From: Pollenia angustigena
Lineage: Eukaryota > Arthropoda > Insecta > Diptera > Polleniidae
NCBI GenBank assembly: GCA_930367215.1
Contig: OV884056.1
Span: forward strand, 51,646,308-51,710,307
Direction of reading: 5' to 3'
DNA: 64,000 nucleotides
The notes beneath the pieces were generated by a model. It was given only the letters and a program-made list of their open reading frames with translations. It made no database searches and was not told the DNA's origin. The translations under genes and the position numbers were made by a program. Below are positions 1 through 11,702 of the stretch, in pieces; the first letter of the stretch is position 1; each line of letters opens with the position of its first letter.

Positions 1-2067
1 ATATAAATTTTTCCTCAAAGCTTTTGAATTGAAATAAAGTTTTTAAACAAAAAAAAGCTTTTAAAGCTTTACAAATCGGAAAAATTTAATTGTGTTTTAT
101 TATTTTTATCTAAATTTTTTTTTTTATAAATCAAGATCAGTATTTTGAATCTTTAAGGTTTTGAAAGCTTTTAATAAAACTTGTAAGGTTTAATTTAAGT
201 TGATTTTTATTTTTAGTTAACTTAAAAATTGCAACACTAAATAGTTTTGTTTAAAACAATTTCTTTCTATATATTAAAAAGAAGTAAAAATAGCTTTCAC
301 AAAAAAAGCTTTACAAAAATAATTTTTTTTTAAATTTTACATAAACAAAAAATAGTTCCCTTTCATTTAAAAATTTTTTCTTTTTGCTTTTTTTAGGCAT
401 ATAAAATTTTCCTTGATTATTAAGCTTTTAAAGCTCTAATAAACTAATACAAACTTGTTTGTTCACAAATTCTGAATTAAACTTTTATCCTCTGGTAATA
501 AACATTAACTTAAATTTATTACTTTTTCTTTATATTTAGCTTGATTAAAAACTTTTTTTTTACTTAAGAAAGCTTTAAGTAAAACTTTTTCTAGTTCTTT
601 TAAAGTTTTAAACAATTTTTTTCTTTTCGTTTTCGCAATATTCCTTCATCTTAACAGAAAATATTTTTTTAAATTTATTTTTTATCCGTTTTCTCTTCCC
701 TCTCTAACCACTGTTCTATAATTTAACAATAATTGCATTGGTAATGGCCAAACAAAGTCTTTAGGCTCATAAACAATTAAAGTCATTTTGGTTAGATGAT
801 GAATGCTGGTTGATGTTGTGGGTGAAGGAGACTTATTGCATAACAAGTGCATTTTTTCTCCAGTTGAAAAAAAGCTCAATTTTTTTTTTTTTTTTTATTA
901 AATGATTAAGTTCGTTGGTTATTTCTGCAAGTTGGCTTTGTTTTGTTTTTGCTCTAACGCATAAGGAAGGTAGACCTTTCATAAATTGCTGTTATTTACT
1001 TTTGAAAATGTACTCTATGGATTTCCGTTGCCCAACCTCTCAAGCGCTGAGCAACTGTTACCCAAACCCCGCAATATCTGGTTGCACTGCCAACAACACT
1101 CACAGATACTAATAAATAAAATAACTACAACAACAACAAAAAACAAATAAATAGCATAGCACAAAAAAAGAAGAAATAAATATAATACTAATAATAACAG
1201 AGTTCATGATGTTGCTGTTTTCTCAACTCCCCAAACCTGCCTGGCATTTCCTTATACTTCTTCCTTTTTAATGTCCGCTTTTAACTGCCCAGTGTAGATG
1301 TTGAAGAAGTCCTTGTATTTTAATGCAATTTGTTTTAATTCTTTCTGCTAATGTTGTTGTTGCTGTTGCTACGTCTACTGCTGCTGCTGTGGTTGGTTTT
1401 GTTTTATTTCATTATTGTTAAACTCCCCAATATTTTAATATTTGCTAAATACATTTCTTTTCGTGTATTTAATATTTTTTGTTTTTTGCATTATTACAAT
1501 TTGGGATCCCTTTTCTTATTTCTTAACACTGGCCCGGGCTATTCGACTACCCTTGTCTCTGTCCCCATTTAGTTTAGTTAAAAATACAAAAAAAATTTTG
1601 TATTTCTGACAAAAAAAAAAAAAAAAAAAAATAATAAAACAATTTGCATCCGTTGCATTTATTTATTTGTTTTCTTCTACTCTTTCTCAGTTTGTTTAGA
1701 GTTTTTGTTAGTGTTGTTGTTGTTGCTGCTGCTTTTAAAGTTATTCTCTCCCTTCCATCTTAAAGCTGTAAAGAAGTCATCTTTGAACTTTTTCTACAAT
1801 TTGTTGTTGTTTTTGTTGTTATTATTGCCACTGCTGCTGGTCTTGTTGTTTTATTTTTAATTAATTAATGTGCTGTTGCTGTTACTACTAGAACTTTTTG
1901 GTAAGATTGTGTTTAAAAGAATGAAATCATTTTTTCCAATGGGAAAGGTATGAATGCTTTACTCATTTGACAATTTGTAATTTTTTGACACTTTTTCAAA
2001 TCTAAAGGTTTTATAAGCCAAGTTGGGACGAAGAGTTCCAATGAAGCACAATCTATTCTTTTACAAT
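1..2067. other. AT-rich non-genic stretch
   Basis: No gene is recognisable. The first 700 bases are rich in AAGCTTT-type words and poly-A/T runs. Further on there are short TTG/CTG triplet runs (about 1350-1390, 1710-1735, 1800-1840) and a 21-A run at 1611-1631. The short open frames here have low-complexity leucine/phenylalanine composition and no family features. Confidence 0.6.
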
Positions 2068-2075
2068 GAAAACCA

Positions 2076-2361
2076 CACAGAAAAAATTTTGCCCCAGTAA
2101 ACGCATTAATCAAAAATAAAACCAGTTTTAATTAAAAATTAAATCAAGTGAATTAAACGTTTAATCAAGTGAATTAAAAGTTTAATTGATATTATTAATT
2201 TATATACTGGTGCAAATTAATGTTGTCAATTAAACGTTTAATACACTTGATTAAATGTTTAATGCTCTTAATTAAACGTTTAATTAACTTGATTAAATTT
2301 TTAATTAAAACTGATTTTATTTTTGATTAATGCGTTTACTGGGGCAATATTTTTTTCTGTG
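2076..2361. mobile_element. MITE, CACAGAAAAAA family, copy 1 (best preserved)
   Basis: The two ends are inverted repeats of about 90 bases, starting CACAGAAAAAA and ending TTTTTTTCTGTG, with only a few mismatches. The interior carries several copies of the palindrome AAACGTTT inside AATTAAACGTTTAAT words. The dinucleotide CA flanks both sides. Related copies lie at 38095-38305, 41397-41621 and 53815-54049; the 41397 copy is flanked by TA on both sides, suggesting a 2-bp target duplication. It has no coding capacity and is probably mobilised by a Tc1/mariner-like transposase (inference). Confidence 0.85.
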
Positions 2362-2421
2362 CAGTAGCTGTTTTATGTTATGGTTATAGATGAGAGCTTA
2401 ATATGGTGTTACACAGCAACT

Positions 2422-2436
2422 GGGGGGGGGGGGGGG
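2422..2436. repeat. Poly-G run (15 G)
   Basis: An uninterrupted run of 15 G, unusual in this AT-rich DNA. The only comparable run is at 40760-40775. Confidence 0.9.
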
Positions 2437-2739
2437 CAATCAATGATGGCAACTTTTGGGATACTAAACGCGTTAAGACATTTAAAAAAGGGCTTAAAAG
2501 GGCTTAATTGAAAAAAGACGGATTTAGTACATTATCAAAGCAACTTTTTCAAAAAAGCGCAAATGGGCTAAATTTATATTTTTAAAGTTAAATACCAAAC
2601 GCCCGGCCGAAGGCCATCTATTCAGAGAAGCTTTAGTAAGCGATTAAGGATTTTTTTGAATTCTGGATTTTAAGTTTCGGAATTAATAGTTGAAATATAA
2701 AAATAGTATAAAAATAACAAATTACCGAACCGATAAAAA

Positions 2740-3497
2740 AGGCTTTTTATTTTTGCGATAGGGGTAGGGGAAGTGGTAGCCTCCATAGGATGGCAATATT
2801 AAGTATAGCATATCTTAAGGGCCGCTGCAGCCATTTTTTTTAACTTCTTACAGGAGGATCTTCTAAGCCCCGAAACTGAAATAAGATATAAGCAGGGGAT
2901 AGGGTACTCCCCATTGGACGCCAATGATAAGTATGGCATATCTAAAAACGGTTATAGAGAGAATATTCAAACTTGGTAGAAGTAACCGTTTAGTAAACTA
3001 CACATTTGAAAACAAAAATTAATGGGGTAGACGCAGGGGGAGCATAACCCCCTCATATGATACATAAGTATATTAAATATCGCGTAACTCAAGAACTATT
3101 ATAGCTTGAGTCTTCAAACGTGGTTCAAGCCACTTTTAGGGTAAACTTTAAATTTCAAAATTAAAATGGTTGGGGCAGATGGAGGAAGATCAGTATCCCT
3201 CAAAAACGACAATGTAAAATACCAAATATCTGAAGACAAAAGTCTTCAAGATTTGTTGGATCTAGTTATATGATAAACTACAACTTTCAAAATAAAAATT
3301 AAGGGAAGGACATCAATAAATAGTATTTAGACATTAGACATATAAGCGCCTAAGCTTCTGAACCGATTTTCCTGAAACTTTCAAAGTAATTTTCTTATTA
3401 TATATGGCGCTTAACATAGAATATTTATTTAAAAAATGTTTACTAATTTTATTTTGAGCGGGTTGCAAAGCGCATTGGGTTAAGCTAGTCCCTAAAT
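2740..3497 (-). repeat. Dispersed modular repeat (family E), inverted copy
   Basis: Read on the minus strand, this copy begins ACTAGCTTAACCC near 3497 and runs through degenerate modules containing words like CGATATTTAATAT, CATCCTATGAG and GCGGCTCTTAAG. The same order of motifs is seen on the plus strand at 22806-24162. No coding capacity and no clear terminal repeats or target duplication were found, so the class is unassigned. The start resembles Helitron-associated repeats of other insects, but that is only a suspicion. Confidence 0.65.
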
Positions 3498-5242
3498 ATA
3501 TTAATTGGTTTTATTTCATTAACATTATTTTTAGAAAAAATTTCATTATGAAGCATTCCCTTATCAAAAAATAAGACTTGGTTGTTATTCTCTGTTTAAA
3601 AAAATTGGGATATTAGGCTTTTTCTCTCTCTCTCTCTTTCTGTTTTAGTCGTTTTCTATGGTTAATGGTAATAACTAGTTTTTGATATTTTTAGTTAGGC
3701 TTGAGTTCATCATGAAATTTTATTAAAATTTTCTTGATAATTTTTTGGCTGTGCTGGGGCTCGAACCAGGGTTGAATTTACATGAACTAGTATAAATGTC
3801 CTTGTGTACATTCTTGTGCTGATAAAATGTGCAGAAAGGTGTATAACATTCCTTATAACCGAATGTATCACCTATATTTATTTCAAGCACACATCCAATC
3901 GTTAAATCCTTCCTTTAATTCTCTGCCCTTGAACTCTTCTGAAATTGCAAATTGTATATTTTGTAGAAGTTAAATTTTCGTACCACGTACCAATACTTGT
4001 ACTCGAGCCGACACAACTCTTGGGTAGGATCTCTTTCTCTGCTTCTTGTTCTTTGCATAATTTAAGTAGTATTTCCTTTATTTTTGCAAATGTGTTTATA
4101 TTTGAGAGTATTTGAGAAAAAAAAGAAGAAACGTACTTTGTACCTGAATTTACCTTTCAAGTTTTGCAGTTGTTTTCTGGTGTGGGTGGGCGGTTTGGCG
4201 TGGGTGGTATGGGGCCGGGTCTTTTTAGTTGTTTCAAAATTAAAGTAAATTTTTTACTGTTATTTTTGGGTTTTGGTTAAACTTATGCAAGTTGGTGGTA
4301 AGTTAAAAAAACAACAACATCAAAAAAAAAAAGCAAAAAATACTGCTGGCAAAAGATCAAGAAGAAGAAAGTTAAGTCCATTTGGTTGGAAGTTGCAACT
4401 TTTATTTAGGCTGGAGTTTTTTTTTGTTGAGTTATTTAGACATTTTTTTATTTTGTTAAAATTTAATTTGGAATATTTTCTATTTTTTTTTACAAAACAA
4501 AAACATTTTGCACACAGGGGCTATAAAAAAGAATTGTGTAGGGGTTGGAAAAAAGTTATTCTAAGGTCGTTGAAATAAACGTGCTCTGTGAACACTAAAA
4601 TACATATATTCTGACTTGAAAAATTCAACTATTTAGATTTCTTAAGTGAGTTCATAAACTTTCTATAAGACTCTGTTAAAAAAATATGATATTTTTGCAA
4701 ATTTTTAAAATGCAGTCGTCTTTTTCAGCCCACATTATCTTAAATGGCCCATCTGCTGGGCTTTTGTTTCGCTGACTTCTCAAAGCCATTTTTACAGTTT
4801 CTTTAATTTAACATTTTAATTAAAAAATTTCTTCATTTTAATGCATTCTATTGTTGGTACTCATTCCAATTACGCGAAACTAAATGATTTGATGAAATAA
4901 AAACCGCGTAATGCACAAAATTATTGAAAGGAGGAACTCATTCATAAACATCTTTTCTTTTATAAAACTCTTTATTAAATGCATCATCGTTAGCATTAAA
5001 AAAAAATATAGAATTAAACAAATATAAGACCGACTGACTGACTGCTGACTTCACTACTTCATGTTGTAATTTAAAGAAAATGCTAAAATTTTATTTATTT
5101 GAAAAAACATATACAGTTAAGGAGCAAGAAATAGCAGCCTCTTTGGAACAACTTACATAATTTTAAGCTTTCTTTCCACTATGAGCAAAACAACTTGTTT
5201 TGAGCAAAACGTGTCAAAGTGTTTCCATTATGTAAAACTGTG
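3498..5242. other. Non-genic stretch
   Basis: No gene was recognised. It contains a short CT run near 3621-3637 and AT-rich low-complexity DNA. The open frame at 4273-4578 is lysine/phenylalanine-rich low complexity with no family signature. Confidence 0.55.
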
Positions 5243-5853
5243 CCCATGTTCTGTAATTCTCGCGTCGAGAAACTTTTCGATTGAAATGTGTGAAATTATA
5301 CAAAAAAGCCATAAATTGAAACAAATTGCTGTTTTTCTCACTAAACTGTGTCTGTAACATTTTTTGGCGAGTACTAGCTGTCACGTAAGGAAATTACTCG
5401 CCAATTTACAGAAATAGTGTGTCTGTAACATTTTTGTGAGAAGAGTTCCCGCTTTGAACTGTCAAATAAACTCACGAATAAACGTTTTCAAAGTTCGTTT
5501 CCAAATGAATGTTTTCAAAGTTCGTTTCCAAACAACAAACATTAAAGTCGCACGTTACATTATTTGGTAAGGCCGACGGTTGTATTTTCGCCGCCGTCGC
5601 AGAAAAATTTTGAATTTTAGTAAATTTTGGTCATCGTCAACGATATGTGTTAGTGGCGTTCTCAACGTCTGCAATGTCATATCGGCTTCGAGTGCAGTGC
5701 TATGACATTTATAACGTAACGACGTAATCTCTCTTGATAGTTTTCGACATGAGTTACAGACTCACTTTTTTCTCACTTTTCGAAAAACGATGGAATATTT
5801 TGTTTCACATCTTTTCGATGCCAGAAGATCTCACTATAGTTACAGAACATGGG
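5243..5853. mobile_element. Inverted-repeat element of unknown class (0.6 kb)
   Basis: CCCATGTTCTGTAA at 5243-5256 is matched by its exact reverse complement TTACAGAACATGGG at 5840-5853. Inside are two copies of GTGTCTGTAACATTTTT and a tandem pair of GTTTTCAAAGTTCGTTTCC (about 5487 and 5513). This looks like a non-autonomous DNA transposon. No convincing target duplication was seen, so the ends may extend a few bases further. Confidence 0.55.
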
Positions 5854-7278
5854 TACTGGTTTTGGTTTTCGAATTTACAAAAGTTTTGTCAAAAACTGAT
5901 TTTTTGTGAAGAAATAGAATAGTTTTTTGTTCTATAAGCTTTTTTTTTTGTGAAAATAGTGCGTTTTTTGTGAAACAAGTGATTTTTAATGAAACAAATA
6001 AGATATTCAGCTAGGCGGAGTCTTATATACATACTAGGGTGTTCAAACGATTGACCGTTATTCGATTAATTTTGGGCGATTAACGTTCCGAATAATTTAA
6101 AATGGCTTATTTTCGATTAACGAATAAATGGAATAACTTATGTCGATTAATCGAAAATTTGTTTTTTCACAGTATTAGTTTTTTCTTTAATGTAAAAAAA
6201 CAAGACAGTACGTTTTAAATACCCTTTTCTTGTTTCTTAACTCAGAAACATTTCCTTCGAGTAACAATTTTTTAAAAAATATAAAAAAAATCAAAGAGTT
6301 TGGAAATAGTTTATTTTTAAGAATGCTTAGAACAGACTTTTACCACAATGATTCAGATGAAGAAGATGATTTTTTTTGAAACGAATGAAAACAACCTTCT
6401 ACCAAACCTTAACAAGATTATTAAAAGTAGTAAAATTATTTAAAAACAAAAAGAGATTCAAGTGTTTTGATGGAAGACTAATAATTTAAAAAAAAAAAAC
6501 AAGAAACAGAACAGAAAAATCGGACAGACCAAATCTTTTAAAATCAAGTTTCATCAAAACAAAGGAATGAAATTGTTTGAAACATAAACATTTAAACTGT
6601 AAACTCTTTTTGAAAGATTATTTTAGAAGATTAGGCTTAATGTTGATGCTATTTTTTTTTTGAAAAATTTTCCTCTTTTATTACATGAAGTACTTTTTGT
6701 TAAATTCTTATTACATTTTTAATAAAATTTTAAAAAATTCAAAAAATTTTATATGAAAATTTTCTCAACGCAAGGTGAAGTGAATAACAAAATTACCCCC
6801 ATAATTTCACCACAGGTGGTGAAAAGGGTATATATAAGTTTGTCATTCCGTTTGTAATTTCTATAATATTGATGTTAGACCCTATAAAGTATATATATTC
6901 TGGGACCTTATGAGGAGCGAAGTTGATTTAACGATGCCCGTCTGTCCGTTGAAATGGATTTTCCGAAGACCCCATATATGATGGGGGCCAGGTTGTTATA
7001 CATTTATGTCACACATGAGTAAAAAACCACGACTGCCTCAAATTTTTTCCTTTAAAGGTCCAATTAGATGTGACATTTCCATACCAACACTGTATTACCA
7101 AAACGACATAAACATACCATACAAACCAATTCAATTTTGGTTTCTACGGTCATACAGTGGCTATTGTAATACAGTCCCAGTAAAAAATGGAGCTTCCAAC
7201 GAAGCAGGTTTGTAAGGGAGAAACATAAGAGTTGCGCTTACCATTGCGCATACGGAAGACATGAATTTTATATGTCAA

Positions 7279-7624
7279 GTTCCCACTTTGAAGCAATACA
7301 TTTTTGACACATGAAGCGCATTATTCAGCGCATAAAAAAATGTTGGATGTAACGATCAGCTTTACACACTGAATGTTTTGATACAGTTATTTTTTAGTAT
7401 TCTCCCTTACAAACCTGCTTCTTAGTAAGGGAATGCCGTAGCACTTGAAATGTTCCCACTTTGAAGCAATACATTTTTGACACATGAAGCGCATTATTCA
7501 GCGCATAAAAAAATGTTGGATGTAACGATCAGCTTTACACACTGAATGTTTTGATACAGTTATTTTTTAGTATTCTCCCTTACAAACCTGCTTCTTAGTA
7601 AGGGAATGCCGTAGCACTTGAAAT
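7279..7624. repeat. Perfect 173-bp tandem duplication
   Basis: Two units, 7279-7451 and 7452-7624, appear identical at every base. The unit holds the right arm TTCTCCCTTACAAACCTGC of a 22-bp perfect inverted repeat whose left arm is at 7201-7222 (right arm 7400-7421, copied again in the second unit). The identity contrasts with the decay of the surrounding repeats, so the duplication is recent or an assembly artefact. Confidence 0.9.
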
Positions 7625-7956
7625 GTTATTTTTTTTTTATAAAAGTTGTTTAGAGTTTTTTCACTTACTTTACTGCATTTCTGTATGTCTTATTGCGTAG
7701 CGCATAATTCTGCGCTTATTTTTTTAAATGTACCATTAGTGCTTCGCAATATGATAAAATTTTTTATTGGGGTGTTGGTAATGTTGTTTTTTTTTGTTGT
7801 TTTTATACCCTACATTACAAGTGGTGCATTTTATTTGTAATATGTTTAGTTTTACGCATACACATACACATTAATGCATGTGTATGATATGCCGCTGAAA
7901 TAAAGAAACAAACTCATAGACTCAATATATTTTAATTTAAAGCTTCTTCAGTAAAG

Positions 7957-8026
7957 GCATTCGTAGCCGAGTTGTTAAGTTCTCTCCTGAGACTGATGAA
8001 ATTGCCAGTTCGAATCCCAAAAAGAA
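7957..8026 (+). repeat. tRNA-like relic, probably SINE or tRNA pseudogene
   Basis: GCATTCGTAGCCGAGTTG resembles the start and A box of a tRNA-Ser, and CCAGTTCGAATCCC resembles a B box about 40 bases further on. The acceptor 3' side does not pair well with the 5' side, and an A/T-rich tail follows. It is not a functional tRNA; a tRNA-derived SINE head or tRNA pseudogene inside the mini-me-like repeat is the best reading. Confidence 0.5.
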
Positions 8027-8839
8027 TTTTTAAAAAAATTTTTTTTTTAATATCTTTATTTTCTCTTTGGCAAAAGAGGAAGCGGGCTTAGGTACAAATA
8101 TACATTTTTTGTTTTTTTATATTCTTCGGCAAATGAACGAAATGAAAAGTTGGCGTGGCCCAATTAATATTTATTTATACCTATCTAAAGAACGTTATTT
8201 ATGTTTATAGCTTTTTGTTCTTATCTCATCATGGTGAAGGGTGTATAAGATTCATCATAGCCGAATATAGCATTCTTACTTGTTTTTATTTAAAACAAGA
8301 CAAAAATTGGATTAACTGAATAATATTAAATAGTTCGATTATTATTCGATTAAATTTTTAACTCGTATAATTATTTGCGCGATCAATCGATTAAAGCAAA
8401 ACATCTATTGATTGATTACCCTAATACATAACCTTCACCGTGGTGCGATAAACACAAAGTAATAAACATAAATACTGCTCTTTAGATATAACTAAATCTA
8501 TTTTGTGCAACGCCCCCTTTTCCAATCCCGCGCACATTTTTGGGATGTTGTTTGTTGATAACCAGATGCGTGTACCTAATTTGGGAACTTTGGCTGTTCC
8601 CGTTTACCAGATTTTAGAAATCTATAATGGCTTATATGGGAAGTGACGCGACCACTTCTAAAATCCCGCCAAGAGTGGTGATTGATTACTAAGACGCTCG
8701 TACCTCATTCGAAAACTTTGTCTCTTGCCGTACTTTAGATATTCAGAAAAAACAAATAAACCTTTCGGTTTTTTGTAAAAAAGTGATTGTTTTGTGGAAA
8801 AAGTGGTTTGTGTGAATAGTGATTTTATACTCATACTTC

Positions 8840-9244
8840 CATTTTAAACCCACACCATTATGCGCTTGTAACACCTTAAAATATTGGTTCTTGTCCGACC
8901 CACCTTTGAGTATACTGATTGACTCAGAAACACTTTCTACTTCGATCTAACGGTGCTCGTCCGTCGGGCTGGCTGGCTGTCAATATCAACCTAGTTCTAA
9001 ATTCTCATATAAGCTCCCTCACTTAAATCACTTTAAGATAAAAAAAACTCTCATATAGATGTTGATAGATAGTTTTTGGTTCAAAGAATTCTTAAAAATA
9101 TATTAACCACATATAATTTGTCTTGCCGGGTCTATGATTGCACATGGCTCCCAAATAGGTTACACTCTCTAAAATTTCCGTAAATACTGTGGTTTAGGGA
9201 ATAAAAGAGTCTGACTTGACCGACTATAACTTCTTACTTGTTTT
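8840..9244 (+). mobile_element. mini-me-like repeat, degenerate
   Basis: Contains the variant core GACTCAGAAACACTTTC...CGATCTAACGGTG followed by CGTCCGTCGGGCTGGCTGG, and ends ...CTATAACTTCTTACTTG. The motif order is the same as in the copy starting at 27556. No coding capacity. Confidence 0.6.
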
Positions 9245-9846
9245 CTTAAAAAGCAATAAAAGAGAGTCAGAGACGTCAAACTGTATATTGAAAAATTTCT
9301 TTCCAAACGAATTGGGTGAATCCACGACTAAGATTTTTGAATACGGGAAATTTTTTGTGCCATTACTAACTTAACTTTGAAGTGAAATTTTACCAAATAC
9401 TTTTGCATTAAAATGAACTATTATTTTAGACAACTCTGCATTTCATTTTTTCTCTTATTCTTTATCATTAATTTCTTTAAAAACACAGTTCTTTTTGTTT
9501 TTTTTGCAGTTGTGCTGCTCTGTTCTTGTTGAATTCATATTCCTTGCAAGGCCCGCCATAAACGAAAGACATTTCCATTCAGCAAATAATTTTCTGGGCC
9601 AACAAACGTCAAGGGGAAGACAGAAAATATTTTATTCATAAATTCTAGGTTTTTGGGGTTGCACACTACTACTCTTCATGCCACAAATATTCTCATACTT
9701 TCTATGGCACCTTACAATAAGATTCGAAAAACATTTTTTTTTGTATCAACATCAGCCTGACTAACTGCCACATCTTGCATACAAAATTAAAAGCACGTGA
9801 GTTTCAATGTATTAGTATATTGGTAAGTGTGTGTGTATAACTTACA

Positions 9847-9863
9847 TGTGTGTGTGTGTGTGT
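9847..9863. repeat. (TG)n microsatellite
   Basis: Alternating TG over 17 bases, directly visible. Confidence 0.85.
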
Positions 9864-10600
9864 TTGTGCAATGCACTTGTTGTCAAAGCTTAATTGAAGG
9901 CATCAAGATTTTTGTATACTTTTACAAACGACTTGGCATATAAAAAATATTAAAGAGAAAAAGAAATTTGAACCGAGCCAGTTCCAAGATGCAATCGTCG
10001 CAGCCAACAATCTCAGACACAAATGAAACTTTGCTCAATCCTTTTGAATTTCTATTTGATTTTATGTTGTTGCTTGTTGGCGGATTTGTGTGCTAGCAAC
10101 TGCTGCAATCTCAGCAGCTGCAACAGCATGCAGTCAGTTAGTCAGTCAGTCATCTTTTTATATGCAGAACTTTTTCTTTTTATAAGTCTTTTGTTCTTCT
10201 TTTCTTTGAATAATTTCTGTTCAGATTTGTTTGTTGTTGTTGTAGTTGTTGATTTTTTATATTTGTGCATAAATGCACAAATAAGAGCTTTCTGTTGTTA
10301 TTATAGTTGTTTTTGTTGTTGTTTTTGCAACAATTTTTTCCATTTGGTTGTAGATTTTCTCTGAAGACAATTCTAAGGTAAAGGCACTTGAAATTAAGTA
10401 ACGTCAAATTGTATATTATGTTGACATGTAGGTGTGTGTGTATTTTAGATGTATGTGTTATATTTGGAATCATATTTATGTGTGTAAATGTATGTGTATA
10501 TAGATTCCTTTACCTTTGGGGGCTTTTTTATGTAACGAATGCAATTAAGTCTCAAGTTATTAACTTAAATAGAATAAAAGATAAAGATTTTTTTTTAATC

Positions 10601-10627
10601 AAAAAAAAAAAAAAAAAAAAAAAAAAA
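10601..10627. repeat. Poly-A run (27 A)
   Basis: Uninterrupted A run, with no retroposed gene body upstream that could be recognised. Confidence 0.9.
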
Positions 10628-11702
10628 TGTGAGATAAGAAAAAGAATACTGAAAAAAAAGGAAACCGGAAATTTTTCTTGAAAGTCTTCTGATGAACTAA
10701 AAAATATTTCTTAAGGACCTAAAGTTAAAGGACCTAATAATGAAGCTAAAGTTTTTTTAGTTAAAAAAATTCATTATTGTAATAATAAACCATTTAAGTT
10801 AAAACTATTTTTAAGGACTTACAAAACAAGCTGAATCTTTAAGTGATGATAACATTCCTGTACTTACGATCAAAGGCCGTCGGAGGAAGTAGAGAATCTT
10901 CCTTCTTTTTTCATATTGGAGTTAAGATTTTTACATTCTACAAGGATTTTATGGCAACTTTACTATCGCTAATAATGTGAATAACCCTGCCAGATATCTC
11001 ACCGTACCGAATATGCCTCGCGGTAGATGGCCTTTGTCTGGCCATAATTTAAGTATAAATTATTTCTCGTTTGCTTCTTTCAGTGTACCATTCCACTAAA
11101 ACTTTTGTAGATCTTTTTCTCTTAAGAAAATAACACAAAACCCTTTACTAGTTCCTCCTAGGAAATATTTTCAAATGCAAAGAAAAATAAATACCTGAAA
11201 GAAATCTTTATCCTTAACAACAACAAAAAACTGCACTTATTTAAGCAAACAATTGACATTTGAATGGATATAATGGCAGGCAGAAAAAAAGCTCTAGTGC
11301 ACTTCCTCAAGATGGATAGCAAGAAGCACATATGAGAGCTGAGCTACAGCAGGTAAAAGTGAAATCTTAAGGACAATAGGATTATAAATTTTCTAGACTT
11401 GAGACTTCATTAGAACAATTTTTTTACAAAACGATTGAACATGTTGGCTCATAATATAGATTTTGATTTCTTGATAAGTTTTTTTTTTTTTGAAAATCTT
11501 CGTTTCTTTTAGCAGATTGCATGACATTTCTCTCTAAAAACTTAATACACTTTCAACTCCTTGTAGAGTTGATACCGAAATGAAAAGAAAACAACGTCAA
11601 GTATCCGGCTATAAAGTCTATTTGCACATATGAGGTCAATAGATATCACAAGGATGTTAAAAAGTTTTTCCAAGCAGAATACGATAAATGTATTTGTATA
11701 AA

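Larger units (their letters stand above)
6800..8286 (+). mobile_element. mini-me / DINE-1-like (Helentron-type) repeat
   Basis: It starts with a short hairpin around GGTGGTGAAAAGGGTATA. The conserved fly sequence GTTTGTCATTCCGTTTG and the GTCY core (GCCCGTCTGTCCG, about 6928) follow, and the copy ends near 8286 with ...AGCCGAATATAGCATTCTTACTTG. This architecture is that of the dipteran mini-me/INE-1 group (recognised from memory). The exact left boundary is uncertain. It sits inside the hAT-like element at 6035-8423 and is therefore younger. Confidence 0.65.
6035..8423. mobile_element. hAT-like DNA transposon with 8-bp TSD, interrupted
   Basis: The left end TAGGGTGTTCAAACGATTG (from 6035) and the right end (to 8423, reverse complement starting TAGGGTAATCAATC) are imperfect inverted repeats followed by CGATTAA-rich subterminal DNA. 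The flanks are ATACATAC (6027-6034) and ATACATAA (8424-8431), a 7 of 8 target duplication as expected for hAT. Most of the interior is a later mini-me-like insertion (about 6800-8286). A short acidic peptide frame near 6340-6440 may be leftover coding DNA, but no transposase motif could be recognised. Confidence 0.75.
9245..11702. other. Non-genic stretch with microsatellites
   Basis: No gene recognised. Holds a (TG)n run at 9847-9863 and a 27-A run at 10601-10627. An open frame at 10023-10364 starts with a hydrophobic, signal-peptide-like segment, but it is built from TTG/TTC repeats and is most likely chance. Confidence 0.5.

Noticed and set aside
3750..3780. Possible minus-strand tRNA-type B box (GGTTCGAGCCCCAG)
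   Set aside because: No A box or cloverleaf at the expected distance; a single short match is not enough to call a SINE or tRNA.
4273..4578. 101-residue Lys/Phe-rich open frame
   Set aside because: Low complexity from poly-A/T and triplet runs; no homology motif.
7006..7215. 69-residue open frame with varied composition
   Set aside because: It lies inside a mini-me-like repeat and no protein family was recognised.
10023..10364. 113-residue open frame with signal-peptide-like N-terminus and many cysteines
   Set aside because: Composition comes from TTG/TTC-rich DNA. The cysteines are not arranged as in a known secreted family, and an overlapping antisense frame is equally open.
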